Shown: one piece after another, positions 32,292 through 41,327 of the stretch
Layout of the letters: each line of letters starts with the position of its first letter
How positions within the stretch are numbered: the stretch's first letter is position 1
Source: a virus
Strand: one strand, 5' to 3'
Length of the DNA stretch: 64,000 nucleotides
IMG/VR virus record: IMGVR_UViG_3300027861_000011
Span: 62,001-126,000 of that record
The notes under the pieces: model-generated
Seen by the model: the letters and a program-made list of their open reading frames with translations, nothing else
Databases searched by the model: none
What the model was told of the DNA's origin: nothing
Position numbers and translations under genes: made by a program

Positions 32292-33344
32292 ATGAAAAGG
32301 ACACCACCTAGAAATGGGAATGCAACACATAAACAAAATACTTTACTAGTAGATGGTAATGCCCTTTATAAAAGGGGTTTTATCGGAGCTAGAAATGAGT
32401 ATAATAGAGCTGGCCACCATATTGGCGGTGTTTATCAATTCTTAACCGTACTTAGAAAACTAATTAATGAAGACCTATATCATAAGGTCTTTGTTTTCTG
32501 GGATGGTGAATTTTCTGGTAAATTAAGATGGGATATATATAAAGATTATAAGAGTGGTAGAGGTAAAGATTATATAAATGGGACTAAACCAGATGACTTA
32601 GAGGAAGTTGCACAAAGAGGGGTAGTATTCAACTACCTTGAAGAATTATTTATTAGACAATTAGTTGACGATAAGGTTGAAAGTGACGATTTTATAGCGT
32701 ACTATTGTAATGTGAAGAAGGATGTAGAAAATATTACAGTAGTTACTAGTGATAGAGACCTTACTCAATTAGTTGATGATAATGTCAGAATGTACATGCT
32801 TGATTTAAAAAAGTATATTAACAAGTCTAATTTTAAAGAACAATTTAAATACCATTATGAAAACGTAGCTATAATAAAAATACTTTGTGGAGATGCTAGT
32901 GATAGTATAAAAGGTGTTAAAAGACTTGGTGATACAACACTAATAAAACACTTCCCACAATTAAAGGAAAGAAAGGTTAATTTAGATGAAATTCTTGAAG
33001 GAGCCAAAGTCCAACAACAAGAAAGATTAGATAGTGGTAAAAAGCCATTACAAGTTCTAACCAATATAGTTGATGGTATAACCGATGGTGTACAAGGTAA
33101 TAACTTATACGAAATCAATAAGAGGCTTGTAGACCTCACAATTCCATTATTAACTACAGAAGCTATAGAAGATGTAAATAGTCTCATAGATTCACCCTTA
33201 AGTGATGACAGAACGATTAAGAACGCTTATAAGATGCTTAAAGATGATGGAATAGATATAATGCTAGGTGAAAGCCGATATAATGAATATCTTTTACCTT
33301 TCAAAAAATTAATGGAAAGAGAAAAGAAGAATAATATTTTATAA
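32292..33344 (+). CDS. 5'-3' exonuclease / RNase H (FEN-like, T4 Rnh type)
   Basis: A 350-residue PIN/FEN-type nuclease that should remove RNA primers and 5' flaps. Metal-binding acidic residues appear in order: LLVDGNALYKRG near residue 20, FVFWDGEFSGKLRWDIYKDY near 80, DDKVESDDFIAYY near 125, and VVTSDRDLTQLVDDN near 150. A helix-hairpin-helix-like segment, ILCGDASDSIKGVKRLGD, follows near 195 and binds duplex DNA. The overall order matches T4 RNase H (305 residues). It lies between the recombinase and the helicase. Confidence 0.85.
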   Translation: MKRTPPRNGNATHKQNTLLVDGNALYKRGFIGARNEYNRAGHHIGGVYQFLTVLRKLINEDLYHKVFVFWDGEFSGKLRWDIYKDYKSGRGKDYINGTKPDDLEEVAQRGVVFNYLEELFIRQLVDDKVESDDFIAYYCNVKKDVENITVVTSDRDLTQLVDDNVRMYMLDLKKYINKSNFKEQFKYHYENVAIIKILCGDASDSIKGVKRLGDTTLIKHFPQLKERKVNLDEILEGAKVQQQERLDSGKKPLQVLTNIVDGITDGVQGNNLYEINKRLVDLTIPLLTTEAIEDVNSLIDSPLSDDRTIKNAYKMLKDDGIDIMLGESRYNEYLLPFKKLMEREKKNNIL

Positions 33345-33356
33345 AAAAAAATAACT

Positions 33357-33914
33357 ATGAGTAATTACAAAGTAAAAAAGAAGAATTTTTGGGATAATTT
33401 CAGATTTGAATTTGTCCTTTACATTAATGAGCAAGTTAAAAGAGAAGATGGTAGAAACCGACCAATAATATGTCAAAGGTTATTTGATGTAAAGGGGTTT
33501 AATGAAGATTCATTAAACTCTATTGAGTTGAAAGAGTTAATGGATGAATTAACATCTATTACAAGTCCAGGAATGGGTGTTATACCGAAGTTTCTTAAAG
33601 CTACATCTAAAAAACATTGTTGGGCAACTTATAAACCATGGAGTGTTGTTGATAATAATGATATAACTAATATTTTTGAAGATGAAGATATATTCACGTT
33701 CGAAATTAAGGTTGATAAAAGAGTAGTGGCTAAAAGTCAATTCTCTGGTAATTGGTTTCAAAGAGATGTTAGATATAACGTAAATATTAGGGATATTATT
33801 CCAGCAGTTATAAGTGAAATTGAAGAATATCTTAGTAGAGATGAATATACAAGTACGTATGAAGGATATGATTTAAAAAATGTCATGGCAGACCATGATT
33901 TTGGTAGAGTGTAG
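33357..33914 (+). CDS. protein of unknown function in the replication cluster
   Basis: A 185-residue protein beginning MSNYKVKKKNFWDNFRFEFV, with a mixed alpha-beta composition and several aromatic residues (KHCWATYKPWSVVDNN, FSGNWFQRDVRYNVNIRDII). No nuclease, helicase or zinc motif was recognised. It starts 12 bases after the exonuclease gene and lies just before the helicase gene. By position it could be a helicase loader or a replication accessory protein (T4 gp59 sits in a comparable role), but no sequence motif supports that. Only the location is firm. Confidence 0.5.
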   Translation: MSNYKVKKKNFWDNFRFEFVLYINEQVKREDGRNRPIICQRLFDVKGFNEDSLNSIELKELMDELTSITSPGMGVIPKFLKATSKKHCWATYKPWSVVDNNDITNIFEDEDIFTFEIKVDKRVVAKSQFSGNWFQRDVRYNVNIRDIIPAVISEIEEYLSRDEYTSTYEGYDLKNVMADHDFGRV

Positions 33915-33916
33915 TA

Positions 33917-33930
33917 TATTTATTTAAAAG
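33917..33930 (+). promoter_or_regulatory. late-like promoter motif before the helicase gene
   Basis: TATTTATTTAAAAG begins 27 bases before the ATG at 33944 and starts three bases after the previous stop codon. It is the only good copy inside the replication cluster, so it may be a middle or late booster. Confidence 0.5.
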
Positions 33931-33943
33931 AGTTTCAATTATA

Positions 33944-35368
33944 ATGGGTAAAATTAGTAAAGATAGTTTAGGGTATTTAGGGTTAGATTTTCAGTATCGA
34001 CTTATACAACAAATGTTAGTTGACCGAAAGTTCGGTGAGTCAATAATGGATATTCTAAAACCTAATTACTTTGAAGATAGTTTCTTAAGGACTACTTCAG
34101 CGAAAATAAAAGATAATTACGATAAATATGAGTCGATTCCAGATGTAAATAATCTAGAATCTACAATATTAGGTGCTGTATCTGACGATATTGATAAACA
34201 AATGTATTTAGAACAGTTCAATAGAATAAAAAATGCTGAATTGAACAATGGATTGCAAATCCAAGATACAGCAATGAAATTTTGTAAACAACAAGAATTA
34301 AAAAAATCAGTTAGAGACATTCAACAAATCATAGATAAAGGAGATTTAGAAGATTATCATATGTGTGAAGAAATCCTTAAAAAAGCCCTAGAAGTTGGTA
34401 ATACAAAGGATGATGGTATTGATGTATTTCATGATATCGAGAATGTAATGTCTGAAGATTTCAGAAGCCCAATTCCTACTGGAATTAATGGGTTAGATGC
34501 CTATATGGATGGTGGTCTATCTAAGGGTGAGTTAGCTGTTATCTTAGCTCCTTTTGGGGTTGGTAAGACAACTATCATGACTAAGATAGGTAACAACGCT
34601 AAGAATGTAGGAAATAACGTCTTACAGATATTTTTCGAAGACAACCCAAAGGTAATCCAAAGAAAACATTTAACATGTTGGATGGATGGTAAATATTCAC
34701 TTAATGAGTTATCTGAAAATAATGTAGAAATTCTTGCTAACGCCACAATTAAACAATCGCAACCAGGTAAGATTCAATTAAAGAAGTTTCCTAGTGATGG
34801 AACTACAATACCAATGATAAAACAATATATAAAGAAATTAATATCTCAAGGTTTTAGACCAGATATAGTTTTATTAGATTATATTGATTGTGTAGTACCA
34901 ACTAAAACATTCAAAGATGAATATGCTGGTGAAGGAAATGTAATGAGACAATTCGAAACAATGCTTGATGAGTTAGATATTGCTGGTTGGACTGCCGTAC
35001 AAGGTAATAGAAGTTCTATTAACGCTGAAACAGTTGATGCAAGTATGATTGGTGGTTCTATTAAGAAAGGTCAAATTGGACACTTTATACTTTCAATAGC
35101 TAAATCATTAGACCAAAAAGAAAATGGTCGTGCTAATATGGCAATTCTTAAATCTAGATTTGGTAAAGATGGGATTGTATTCGAAGATATAGTATTTGAT
35201 AACGGCACTTTAGTTATTGACATTACCGAGAATGAACAAAGAGGTAAAACATTCTTACAAGCTGAAGAAGTTAAGGTTGAGAGAAATCAAAACAGAGTTA
35301 CTGAAGTTTTTGATGCAATGCAAAAAAAGAAAGATGAAGATTATCAAAGCGGTATAACTAATAATTAA
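33944..35368 (+). CDS. replicative DNA helicase (DnaB / T4 gp41 type)
   Basis: A 474-residue hexameric helicase, close to T4 gp41 (475 residues). Residues 1-150 form the helical N-terminal domain. The RecA-like motor begins at GINGLDAYMDGGLSKGELAV and has Walker A LAPFGVGKTTIM (about residues 199-210). Further DnaB-family motifs follow: VLQIFFEDNPKVIQRKHL, DIVLLDYIDCVVPT (Walker B, about 306-319), and WTAVQGNRSS with the conserved Gln. The C-terminus is charged and probably flexible. It moves along the lagging strand template and would work with a primase not encoded in this window. Confidence 0.9.
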   Translation: MGKISKDSLGYLGLDFQYRLIQQMLVDRKFGESIMDILKPNYFEDSFLRTTSAKIKDNYDKYESIPDVNNLESTILGAVSDDIDKQMYLEQFNRIKNAELNNGLQIQDTAMKFCKQQELKKSVRDIQQIIDKGDLEDYHMCEEILKKALEVGNTKDDGIDVFHDIENVMSEDFRSPIPTGINGLDAYMDGGLSKGELAVILAPFGVGKTTIMTKIGNNAKNVGNNVLQIFFEDNPKVIQRKHLTCWMDGKYSLNELSENNVEILANATIKQSQPGKIQLKKFPSDGTTIPMIKQYIKKLISQGFRPDIVLLDYIDCVVPTKTFKDEYAGEGNVMRQFETMLDELDIAGWTAVQGNRSSINAETVDASMIGGSIKKGQIGHFILSIAKSLDQKENGRANMAILKSRFGKDGIVFEDIVFDNGTLVIDITENEQRGKTFLQAEEVKVERNQNRVTEVFDAMQKKKDEDYQSGITNN

Positions 35369-35394
35369 GTAATTAAGTAATTAAATAATTAAAT

Positions 35395-36354
35395 ATGTAT
35401 TTAAAAAATTCAGATACGGAAAAGAGATATTCTATTTTTCCAATTAAAAATCAAGATTTATGGGATGCTTATAAAGCAGCTGAAAAACAAACTTGGGTAG
35501 CAGAGGAGATAGATTTAGCGCAAGATAAATATGAGGATTTAAATGATGATGAAAAATTTTATTTAAAGAATATATTAGCCTTTTTTACTATTTCAGATGG
35601 TTTAGTTATAGATAATCTTTGTGATAATGTAATCGACAATATAGATATTTCAGAAGCTAAATATTATTATAATCACCAAATGTTTATTGAGCAAGTACAT
35701 GCTAATGGATATTCTCTATTAATCGATACGTATATCAAAGACAATAAAGAGAAAGAAGATTTATTTAATTCTATGATAACTAACGATGCTGTAAGGGCTA
35801 AAGCGTCATGGGCTGAGAATTGGTTAAACAATGGAACATTTGTAGAAAAGTTAATTGCTTTTGCTTGTGTTGAAGGTATTGCATTTTCATCAGTATTTGC
35901 TGGAGTTTTTTGGTTTAGAAGTAGAAATAAAATGCCAGGTTTAGGTGAAATGAACGAACTCATCTTAAGAGATGAATCTTTTCATTATGAATTTGCATTA
36001 CAAATGTTTAATAATTATGTTAAGGATGATTATAAACCTTCTAAAGAAAAAATTAAGGAAGTAATTTTATCTTGTTTTGAAACTGAGAGAAAGTTTGTTG
36101 AAGAGAGCTTACCAGATGGTCTACAAGGAATGAGTAAAGATATGATGATGGGATATGTTGAGTTTGTTACTGATATTGTATTAAATGATTTTATAGGTGA
36201 AACTAAATTTAATACTAAGAACCCCCTTGATTTTATGAAAAAGATAGGTCTATCATCTAAGAATAACTTTTTCGAAAGAAGAACTGGAGGTGGATACACC
36301 AGAGTTGACATACCAACAACTAATGATGGAATTTTTGATGATGACGATTTTTAA
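35395..36354 (+). CDS. nrdB: ribonucleotide reductase class Ia small (beta) subunit
   Basis: A 319-residue protein that should house the diiron-tyrosyl radical for deoxynucleotide synthesis. Key residues are in place: AEEIDLAQDKYEDL (first Asp ligand), MFIEQVHANGYSLL with Glu, His three residues later and the radical Tyr four after that, FACVEGIAFSSVFA (Glu), and ILRDESFHYEFALQ (Glu and His). The length is below that of E. coli NrdB (376 residues) but normal for phage versions. It lies 24 bases before the large subunit gene, so beta precedes alpha, the reverse of the T4 order. Confidence 0.93.
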   Translation: MYLKNSDTEKRYSIFPIKNQDLWDAYKAAEKQTWVAEEIDLAQDKYEDLNDDEKFYLKNILAFFTISDGLVIDNLCDNVIDNIDISEAKYYYNHQMFIEQVHANGYSLLIDTYIKDNKEKEDLFNSMITNDAVRAKASWAENWLNNGTFVEKLIAFACVEGIAFSSVFAGVFWFRSRNKMPGLGEMNELILRDESFHYEFALQMFNNYVKDDYKPSKEKIKEVILSCFETERKFVEESLPDGLQGMSKDMMMGYVEFVTDIVLNDFIGETKFNTKNPLDFMKKIGLSSKNNFFERRTGGGYTRVDIPTTNDGIFDDDDF

Positions 36355-36378
36355 ATATAAAGATAAAAAAAGAAAGAT

Positions 36379-38547
36379 ATGAAAATTATAAAAAGAGACG
36401 GAAGTAAACAATCTTTCATGCCAAATAAAATACTCGTTAGGTTAAGGCAACAATCTAAAGATTTAAATGTTAAACCCGATAAGTTATTTCAGAAAGTTAT
36501 ACCACATATAAAGGATGGAATGACAGCTACTGATATAGATGAAATAATTGCATTTCAATCAGCTGATTTACAAATCGAACATCCAGATTACGCTATATTA
36601 GGTGGTAGAATTCTTATATCTAGACAAGCTAAGATATTAGAAGTTGAAACTAAAGAAGTTGATGAGAAGTTTGATTCATTTGCCGCATCTACATTTTTAA
36701 AGAAATATTCTGAAAAGGATGATAAAGGGGTTCCAATTGAGATTCCATCTATGATGCATAACAGAGTAGCAAATCATCTTTACCCAGATTCATTTAAAGA
36801 TAGAAGAAAACTTTTAAATGAACTATATGAAAAGAAAATTAATTTTGCTACACCGATATTAAGTAATTCTGGTATTGAGGGTAGAAACGGTCTTATTAGT
36901 TGTAATCTAACAACTCTTATGGATGATAGTATTGAAGGTATTAATGAGACACTAGATAAAATCTCACATGGTTCAAAAGAAGGTTCTGGAATAGGACTTT
37001 GTATTGATAGATTAAGAAGTTCTAGTAGTTTAGTTAGTAGCTTCAAAGGTTACGCTGGTGGTGTAATTAGATTTGCTGATATGGTACAGTCTCACATGAG
37101 ATTTTATAAGCAAGGTAATAGGTCTGGTAGTTGTGCTTTATATTTATCTACTTGGCATAAGGATATATTATCATTTTTAGAATTAAGACTCCCAATTGGT
37201 GAAGAATTAAATAGAGCTAGGGATTTATTTACAGCTGTAACTATTGATGATGTATTTATGGATGCTTTAACAAATGAAACACCGTATTACTTATTTTGTC
37301 CTAACGATTTAAAGAAAGCTGGATTAAAACCATTATATGAGATACATGGTGAAGAATTTAAAGATGTTTACAATGAAGCTATTGAATTAGGTTTAGGTGA
37401 TAAAGTTGAACCTAAGAAAATATGGGATGCCATTATACGTTCACAAGTTGAAAGTGGTACACCATATGTATTCTATAAGGATAACGCAAATAAGGTTAAT
37501 ATGCAAGATAATATCGGTATAATTAACCAGTCTAATTTATGTATAGAAATTATGCAAGCTAGTAAACCAACATACACACCACAATGTACTTTAGCTTCAG
37601 TTAATTTATCCGAACATGAGACATTAAAGAGTATTGGTAAATCAACTAAGGTTTTAGTTAGAGCTCTAAACAAAGTTATTGATAATAATAAATGGTCTGA
37701 CGATTGGAGTAAAAATGCTGGGGTAGACCAAAGAGCTATTGCTATTGGTGTTGCTGGGTTAGCTGATTTCTTTGCTAAGAAGAAGATATCTTTTGAAAGT
37801 GATGAAGCGAAGAAATGGAATGAAGACATTTTTGAAATAATGTATAAATCTGCACTTGAAGAAAGTAGTTTATTAGCTATTGAAGAAGATGAAAATTATC
37901 CAGCTTGGGAAGGTAGTAAATATAGTAGAGGTGAGACTTATATAGAAGGATGGTCACCAGTAGAACCTGGAGAACCAATTCCAATGCGTAACTCATTATT
38001 AATAGCTTTAATGCCTACAGCTTCAAGCGCAATCTTATTAGGTGCTTTTGAATGTTTCGAACCAGTAACTTCTAACGTATTTACTAGGATGGTTGGTGAT
38101 GGTGAGTTTATTGTCGTAAACAAATATCTAGTAAGAGAATTAGTTGAGTTAGATTTATGGAATGAAGAGATACGTGATGCTATTATTTCTAACGAAGGTA
38201 GTATTCAAGACATACAAATAATACCAGAAGATATTAGATATCGTTATAAAACTGTTTGGGAAGTACCTCAAAAAGTATTATTAGAATTAGCTATAATTAG
38301 AAATAAATTTGTAGACCAATCACAAAGCATGAATGTATATCATAGAGATGCTAAATATAGTAAAATATCTAGTGCTTTAGTATTTGCTTGGAAGAATGGT
38401 TTAAAAACTGGTTCTTATTATACCAGAACTGAATCTAAGTTAGGTAAAAACAAAAAATTATCCGCATCTGATAATATATCAGCTAATCTAGTTAAAAAGC
38501 CAGAGAACTCAATGTTTAGTTGTGAAGGTGGTGGTTGCGATGCTTAG
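36379..38547 (+). CDS. nrdA: ribonucleotide reductase class Ia large (alpha) subunit
   Basis: A 722-residue catalytic subunit that reduces ribonucleoside diphosphates. Residues 1-90 form an ATP-cone (MKIIKRDGSKQSFMPNKILV), so allosteric activity control is likely kept. The active-site landmarks are visible: NGLISCNLTTL (first redox Cys), NQSNLCIEIMQ (Asn, radical Cys and Glu), TPQCTLASVNL (second redox Cys), and PTASSAILLGAFECFEP. The C-terminus ends SCEGGGCDA, giving the mobile Cys pair that exchanges electrons with thioredoxin or glutaredoxin. No such reductant is encoded nearby. A strong terminator follows. Confidence 0.94.
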   Translation: MKIIKRDGSKQSFMPNKILVRLRQQSKDLNVKPDKLFQKVIPHIKDGMTATDIDEIIAFQSADLQIEHPDYAILGGRILISRQAKILEVETKEVDEKFDSFAASTFLKKYSEKDDKGVPIEIPSMMHNRVANHLYPDSFKDRRKLLNELYEKKINFATPILSNSGIEGRNGLISCNLTTLMDDSIEGINETLDKISHGSKEGSGIGLCIDRLRSSSSLVSSFKGYAGGVIRFADMVQSHMRFYKQGNRSGSCALYLSTWHKDILSFLELRLPIGEELNRARDLFTAVTIDDVFMDALTNETPYYLFCPNDLKKAGLKPLYEIHGEEFKDVYNEAIELGLGDKVEPKKIWDAIIRSQVESGTPYVFYKDNANKVNMQDNIGIINQSNLCIEIMQASKPTYTPQCTLASVNLSEHETLKSIGKSTKVLVRALNKVIDNNKWSDDWSKNAGVDQRAIAIGVAGLADFFAKKKISFESDEAKKWNEDIFEIMYKSALEESSLLAIEEDENYPAWEGSKYSRGETYIEGWSPVEPGEPIPMRNSLLIALMPTASSAILLGAFECFEPVTSNVFTRMVGDGEFIVVNKYLVRELVELDLWNEEIRDAIISNEGSIQDIQIIPEDIRYRYKTVWEVPQKVLLELAIIRNKFVDQSQSMNVYHRDAKYSKISSALVFAWKNGLKTGSYYTRTESKLGKNKKLSASDNISANLVKKPENSMFSCEGGGCDA

Positions 38548-38580
38548 GGTGTGATACTTAAATAGAGAATTAATTTAAAT

Positions 38581-38614
38581 AAAAAAGGGGATTTCGAAAG
38601 ATTTCCCCTTTTTT
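38581..38614 (+). terminator. intrinsic terminator after nrdA
   Basis: AAAAAAGGGGA pairs with TCCCCTTTTTT, closing a loop of about 12 bases and followed by ATTTAC. The A and T runs suggest it could work on both strands. It ends the replication and nucleotide cluster. Confidence 0.85.
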
Positions 38615-38651
38615 ATTTACACTATTTATTTTCGAAAAAGATTTATTATAA

Positions 38652-38665
38652 TATTTATCTAATAA
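38652..38665 (+). promoter_or_regulatory. late-like promoter motif of the baseplate wedge genes
   Basis: TATTTATCTAATAA begins 24 bases before the ATG at 38676, directly after the nrdA terminator. Confidence 0.55.
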
Positions 38666-38675
38666 AGAAAGTAAT

Positions 38676-39065
38676 ATGGCTGGTAATGGTAAATTTATAA
38701 ATATTGCGTTTCCGTTTAAGGAAAGTAGTAGAGGTGACTTTTTAGAACTTAATAATATCGATAAATACGCAATTAAATCTGATTTATTACATTTACTATT
38801 AACCAGGAAGGGTGAACGACTATATTTACCAGATTTTGGTACAGACCTCATTAAATACATTTTTGAATTAAATGATGAAACTACTAAAAATAATATGAAA
38901 AAAGATATTAGCGCAACTGTTATAAAATATTTACCTAATTTACAAATAGATGAAATAACTGTAAAAGAAAATGAACTAAGTGAATATGGTGTTACAGTTA
39001 AAATTGATTATACAATAACAGAAGATGTGTTTAAAGAAACTGACTTCGTAATTATAGAATTATAA
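38676..39065 (+). CDS. baseplate wedge protein, gp25 type (lysozyme-like wedge family)
   Basis: A 129-residue protein, close to T4 gp25 (132 residues). The family pattern is clear: an N-terminal strand region, AIKSDLLHLLLTRKGERLYL with the conserved helix, then PDFGTDLIKYIFE, the hallmark (P-x-F-G-x-x-L) of the GPW/gp25 family, and a C-terminal beta part. It sits in the inner wedge and is the sheath-start platform. The gp6-like gene follows after ten bases, as expected for core baseplate wedge genes. Confidence 0.92.
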   Translation: MAGNGKFINIAFPFKESSRGDFLELNNIDKYAIKSDLLHLLLTRKGERLYLPDFGTDLIKYIFELNDETTKNNMKKDISATVIKYLPNLQIDEITVKENELSEYGVTVKIDYTITEDVFKETDFVIIEL

Positions 39066-39075
39066 AAAAAATATT

Positions 39076-40893
39076 ATGGCACAAAAAATAAATTACTATT
39101 CTAGGAACTTTGCAGATGTAAGGTCAGAATTAATTAATTACGTAAGAGAATATTATCCAGATATTTTTAACGATTTTAATGATGCCTCTGTTGGTATGAT
39201 GCTTTTAGAACTTAACGCTGCCGTTGGGGATATGCTTTCGTTTCAAACGGACAGAATGTTCCAAGAAACTCAAATTGATTTCGCACAAGAAAGAAGCTCC
39301 ATCTTATCAATGGCTAGAACATTCGGACTTAAAATACCAGGTAAAAGACCTTCTGTTACGTTATGTGATTTTTCAGTTGTTGTACCAGTGTTTGGTGATA
39401 CTTTTAATATTCAATACGCACCAATTATTAGAAGAGGAGCACAAGTTAGTGGTTCAGGGAAAGTATTTGAAGCTTTAGATGAAATTGATTTTTCATCACC
39501 ATTTAATAATAGTGGAGTCCCAAATCAATTAGTAGTTCCAAATTTAGATTCTAATGGTACAATAATTAATTATACCCTAACTAAAAGGGAATTAGTTACT
39601 AACGGTACAACAAAAATAATGAAAAGAATTACTAATAGTAGTGATGTTAGACCATTCTTAGAAGTATTACTCCCAGAAGATAATGTATTATCGATTAACT
39701 CAATAATCATGCTTGAGGGTACTAATTATTCAACAAATCCACCTACTGGTCAATTCTATAACGAAAACTTAAGGTGGTTTGAAGTTAATGCATTAGCTGA
39801 TGACATTGTTTTTATTAAAGATAATACCATAATTAGTGACGATTCAGCAGTAAGTCCAGGTAAATTTAAAAAAATAAATCAAAGGTTTATCAGAGAATAT
39901 ACAGATAAAGGGTTTACTAAAATTATATTTGGTGGAGGTTCCCAAGATATAAGTGAGTTATGCGAATTTGACGTTAATAAATCACTTGTTAATCGAGTAG
40001 GTGATTTTATCAATAACCTTTCATTAGGTATTACACCATCAGCCAATCAAACAATGTTTATTTCTTATAGAATTGGTGGTGGAGCTTCAACTAATATTGG
40101 TCCCAATGTAATTAAAACAGTTTCAACTGTTGACATGGTGGTTAATGGTCCTAATAACTTAGTAAATCAAAAAGTAATTAATTCTCTTTCAGTTAATAAT
40201 CCAATACCAGCATTAGGCGGTAAAGATGAACCCTCTATTGAAGAATTAAGAAATCTTGTTAGATATAATTTTGCATCACAAGAAAGGTGTGTAACGATTG
40301 AAGATTATAAAGTTAGAATAGGACTTATGCCAGGTGAATTTGGTATTCCATTTAGAAATAATGTAATGGAGATTCAAAATAAGATTAAAATTTTCATACT
40401 TACACTTGATGAGAATGGTCAACTAAGTACTAATACAACTACAACACTTAAAGATAATATAACAACATATTTATCTGACTACAGAATGCTTAATGATTAT
40501 GTTGAAGTATCTAACGGAAAAGTGTATAATTTAGGTTTTGAAGTAGATTTATTTACTGATTCACAGTTTTCAAAATCAGAAATTATGACACAAGTCATTA
40601 CAACAATTACAAGTTATTTTGATATTAATAAATGGGGTATGGGTGAAAATATATACATGGCCCAATTAATTGAATTAGTTAATAATGTACCAGGTGTATT
40701 AAATGTAACTGACTTAAGAATTTATAATAAGGTTGGTCAAGGTAAGTATTCATCTAATGAAATACCACAACCATATATCGATGAAGCAACAAGACAAATT
40801 GACTTATTAGGTGACTATACACTTTTCGGTGACCCAGTAGGTATGTTTGAGATTAAGTTTCCAGATACAGATATTAAAGTAAGGGTGAAGTAA
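39076..40893 (+). CDS. baseplate wedge protein, gp6 / baseplate J type
   Basis: A 605-residue protein, close to T4 gp6 (660 residues). It begins with the typical NYYSRNFADVRSELINYVRE and DASVGMMLLELNAAVGDMLS, FQTDRMFQETQI segments of gp6/gpJ-type proteins. The C-terminal half has the conserved baseplate-J signature around SIEELRNLVRYNFASQERCV and TIEDYKV, and ends with a beta domain near MFEIKFPDTDIKVRV. Pairs of gp6 form the continuous inner baseplate ring that changes shape when the tail contracts. It is translated just after the gp25-like gene, and the pair belongs to one late unit. Confidence 0.9.
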   Translation: MAQKINYYSRNFADVRSELINYVREYYPDIFNDFNDASVGMMLLELNAAVGDMLSFQTDRMFQETQIDFAQERSSILSMARTFGLKIPGKRPSVTLCDFSVVVPVFGDTFNIQYAPIIRRGAQVSGSGKVFEALDEIDFSSPFNNSGVPNQLVVPNLDSNGTIINYTLTKRELVTNGTTKIMKRITNSSDVRPFLEVLLPEDNVLSINSIIMLEGTNYSTNPPTGQFYNENLRWFEVNALADDIVFIKDNTIISDDSAVSPGKFKKINQRFIREYTDKGFTKIIFGGGSQDISELCEFDVNKSLVNRVGDFINNLSLGITPSANQTMFISYRIGGGASTNIGPNVIKTVSTVDMVVNGPNNLVNQKVINSLSVNNPIPALGGKDEPSIEELRNLVRYNFASQERCVTIEDYKVRIGLMPGEFGIPFRNNVMEIQNKIKIFILTLDENGQLSTNTTTTLKDNITTYLSDYRMLNDYVEVSNGKVYNLGFEVDLFTDSQFSKSEIMTQVITTITSYFDINKWGMGENIYMAQLIELVNNVPGVLNVTDLRIYNKVGQGKYSSNEIPQPYIDEATRQIDLLGDYTLFGDPVGMFEIKFPDTDIKVRVK

Positions 40894-40904
40894 CCTTCAC
40901 TTTA
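40885..40904 (+). terminator. weak hairpin overlapping the gp6-like stop codon
   Basis: GTGAAG (40885-40890) pairs with CTTCAC (40895-40900) around TAAC, followed by TTTATC. The six-base stem and poor T-tract make it at best a leaky terminator. Confidence 0.3.
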
Positions 40905-40920
40905 TCATAAATTTTTATTA

Positions 40921-40934
40921 TATTTAAATAAAAA
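40921..40934 (+). promoter_or_regulatory. possible late-like promoter motif
   Basis: TATTTAAATAAAAA begins 18 bases before the ATG at 40939. It differs from the consensus at the seventh and eighth bases and is very close to the start. Confidence 0.3.
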
Positions 40935-40938
40935 AAAT

Positions 40939-41307
40939 ATGAGTTGTAATAGTTGTAAAAATAGTAGTAATGTTACTAATCTTGGTGGGCTCTCCATACC
41001 AACAGATAATAGTGAAAAAAGTGTTGGGGTTAAAATATTAATATTTACAGTTAAGATTATGTTATTCTTAATAGCTTCAGTTATCTTAATAATAACTGTA
41101 ATCCCCTTTAGTATTTATTTATTAGTAAAGGTAATTTTCTTTGATGGTAGATTAGATATTGGAAGTTTTATAGGTATGATAAGTAATCATTTTAAAAATA
41201 AAAGAGAAGAAAAGAAATATAAAAAAGAGTCAATAAATGAAAATGATGATGAAGATGATGAAGACGATTATGAGGATGATTATAGTGATATTGATGAAAT
41301 AAAATAG
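40939..41307 (+). CDS. small membrane protein with acidic tail, possible holin
   Basis: A 122-residue protein. It begins MSCNSCKNSS, with a CxxC pair. Residues about 30-75 are hydrophobic (VKILIFTVKIMLFLIASVIL, then IITVIPFSIYLLVKVIFF) and could form one long or two short membrane helices. A basic stretch (KNKREEKKYKKES) follows, and the last 25 residues are almost all Asp and Glu. Holins often have this size and a charged tail, but usually a basic one, and the place between two baseplate genes fits a tail or assembly role just as well. Call left open. Confidence 0.5.
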   Translation: MSCNSCKNSSNVTNLGGLSIPTDNSEKSVGVKILIFTVKIMLFLIASVILIITVIPFSIYLLVKVIFFDGRLDIGSFIGMISNHFKNKREEKKYKKESINENDDEDDEDDYEDDYSDIDEIK

Positions 41308-41327
41308 GAATAAAGATAGTTATATGT

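Noticed and set aside
36780-37829. Antisense ORFs inside nrdA
   Set aside because: They mirror the strongly conserved NrdA frame and have no independent coding character.
35395-38547. Intein or intron in the ribonucleotide reductase genes
   Set aside because: Both proteins have normal lengths and uninterrupted active-site motifs.
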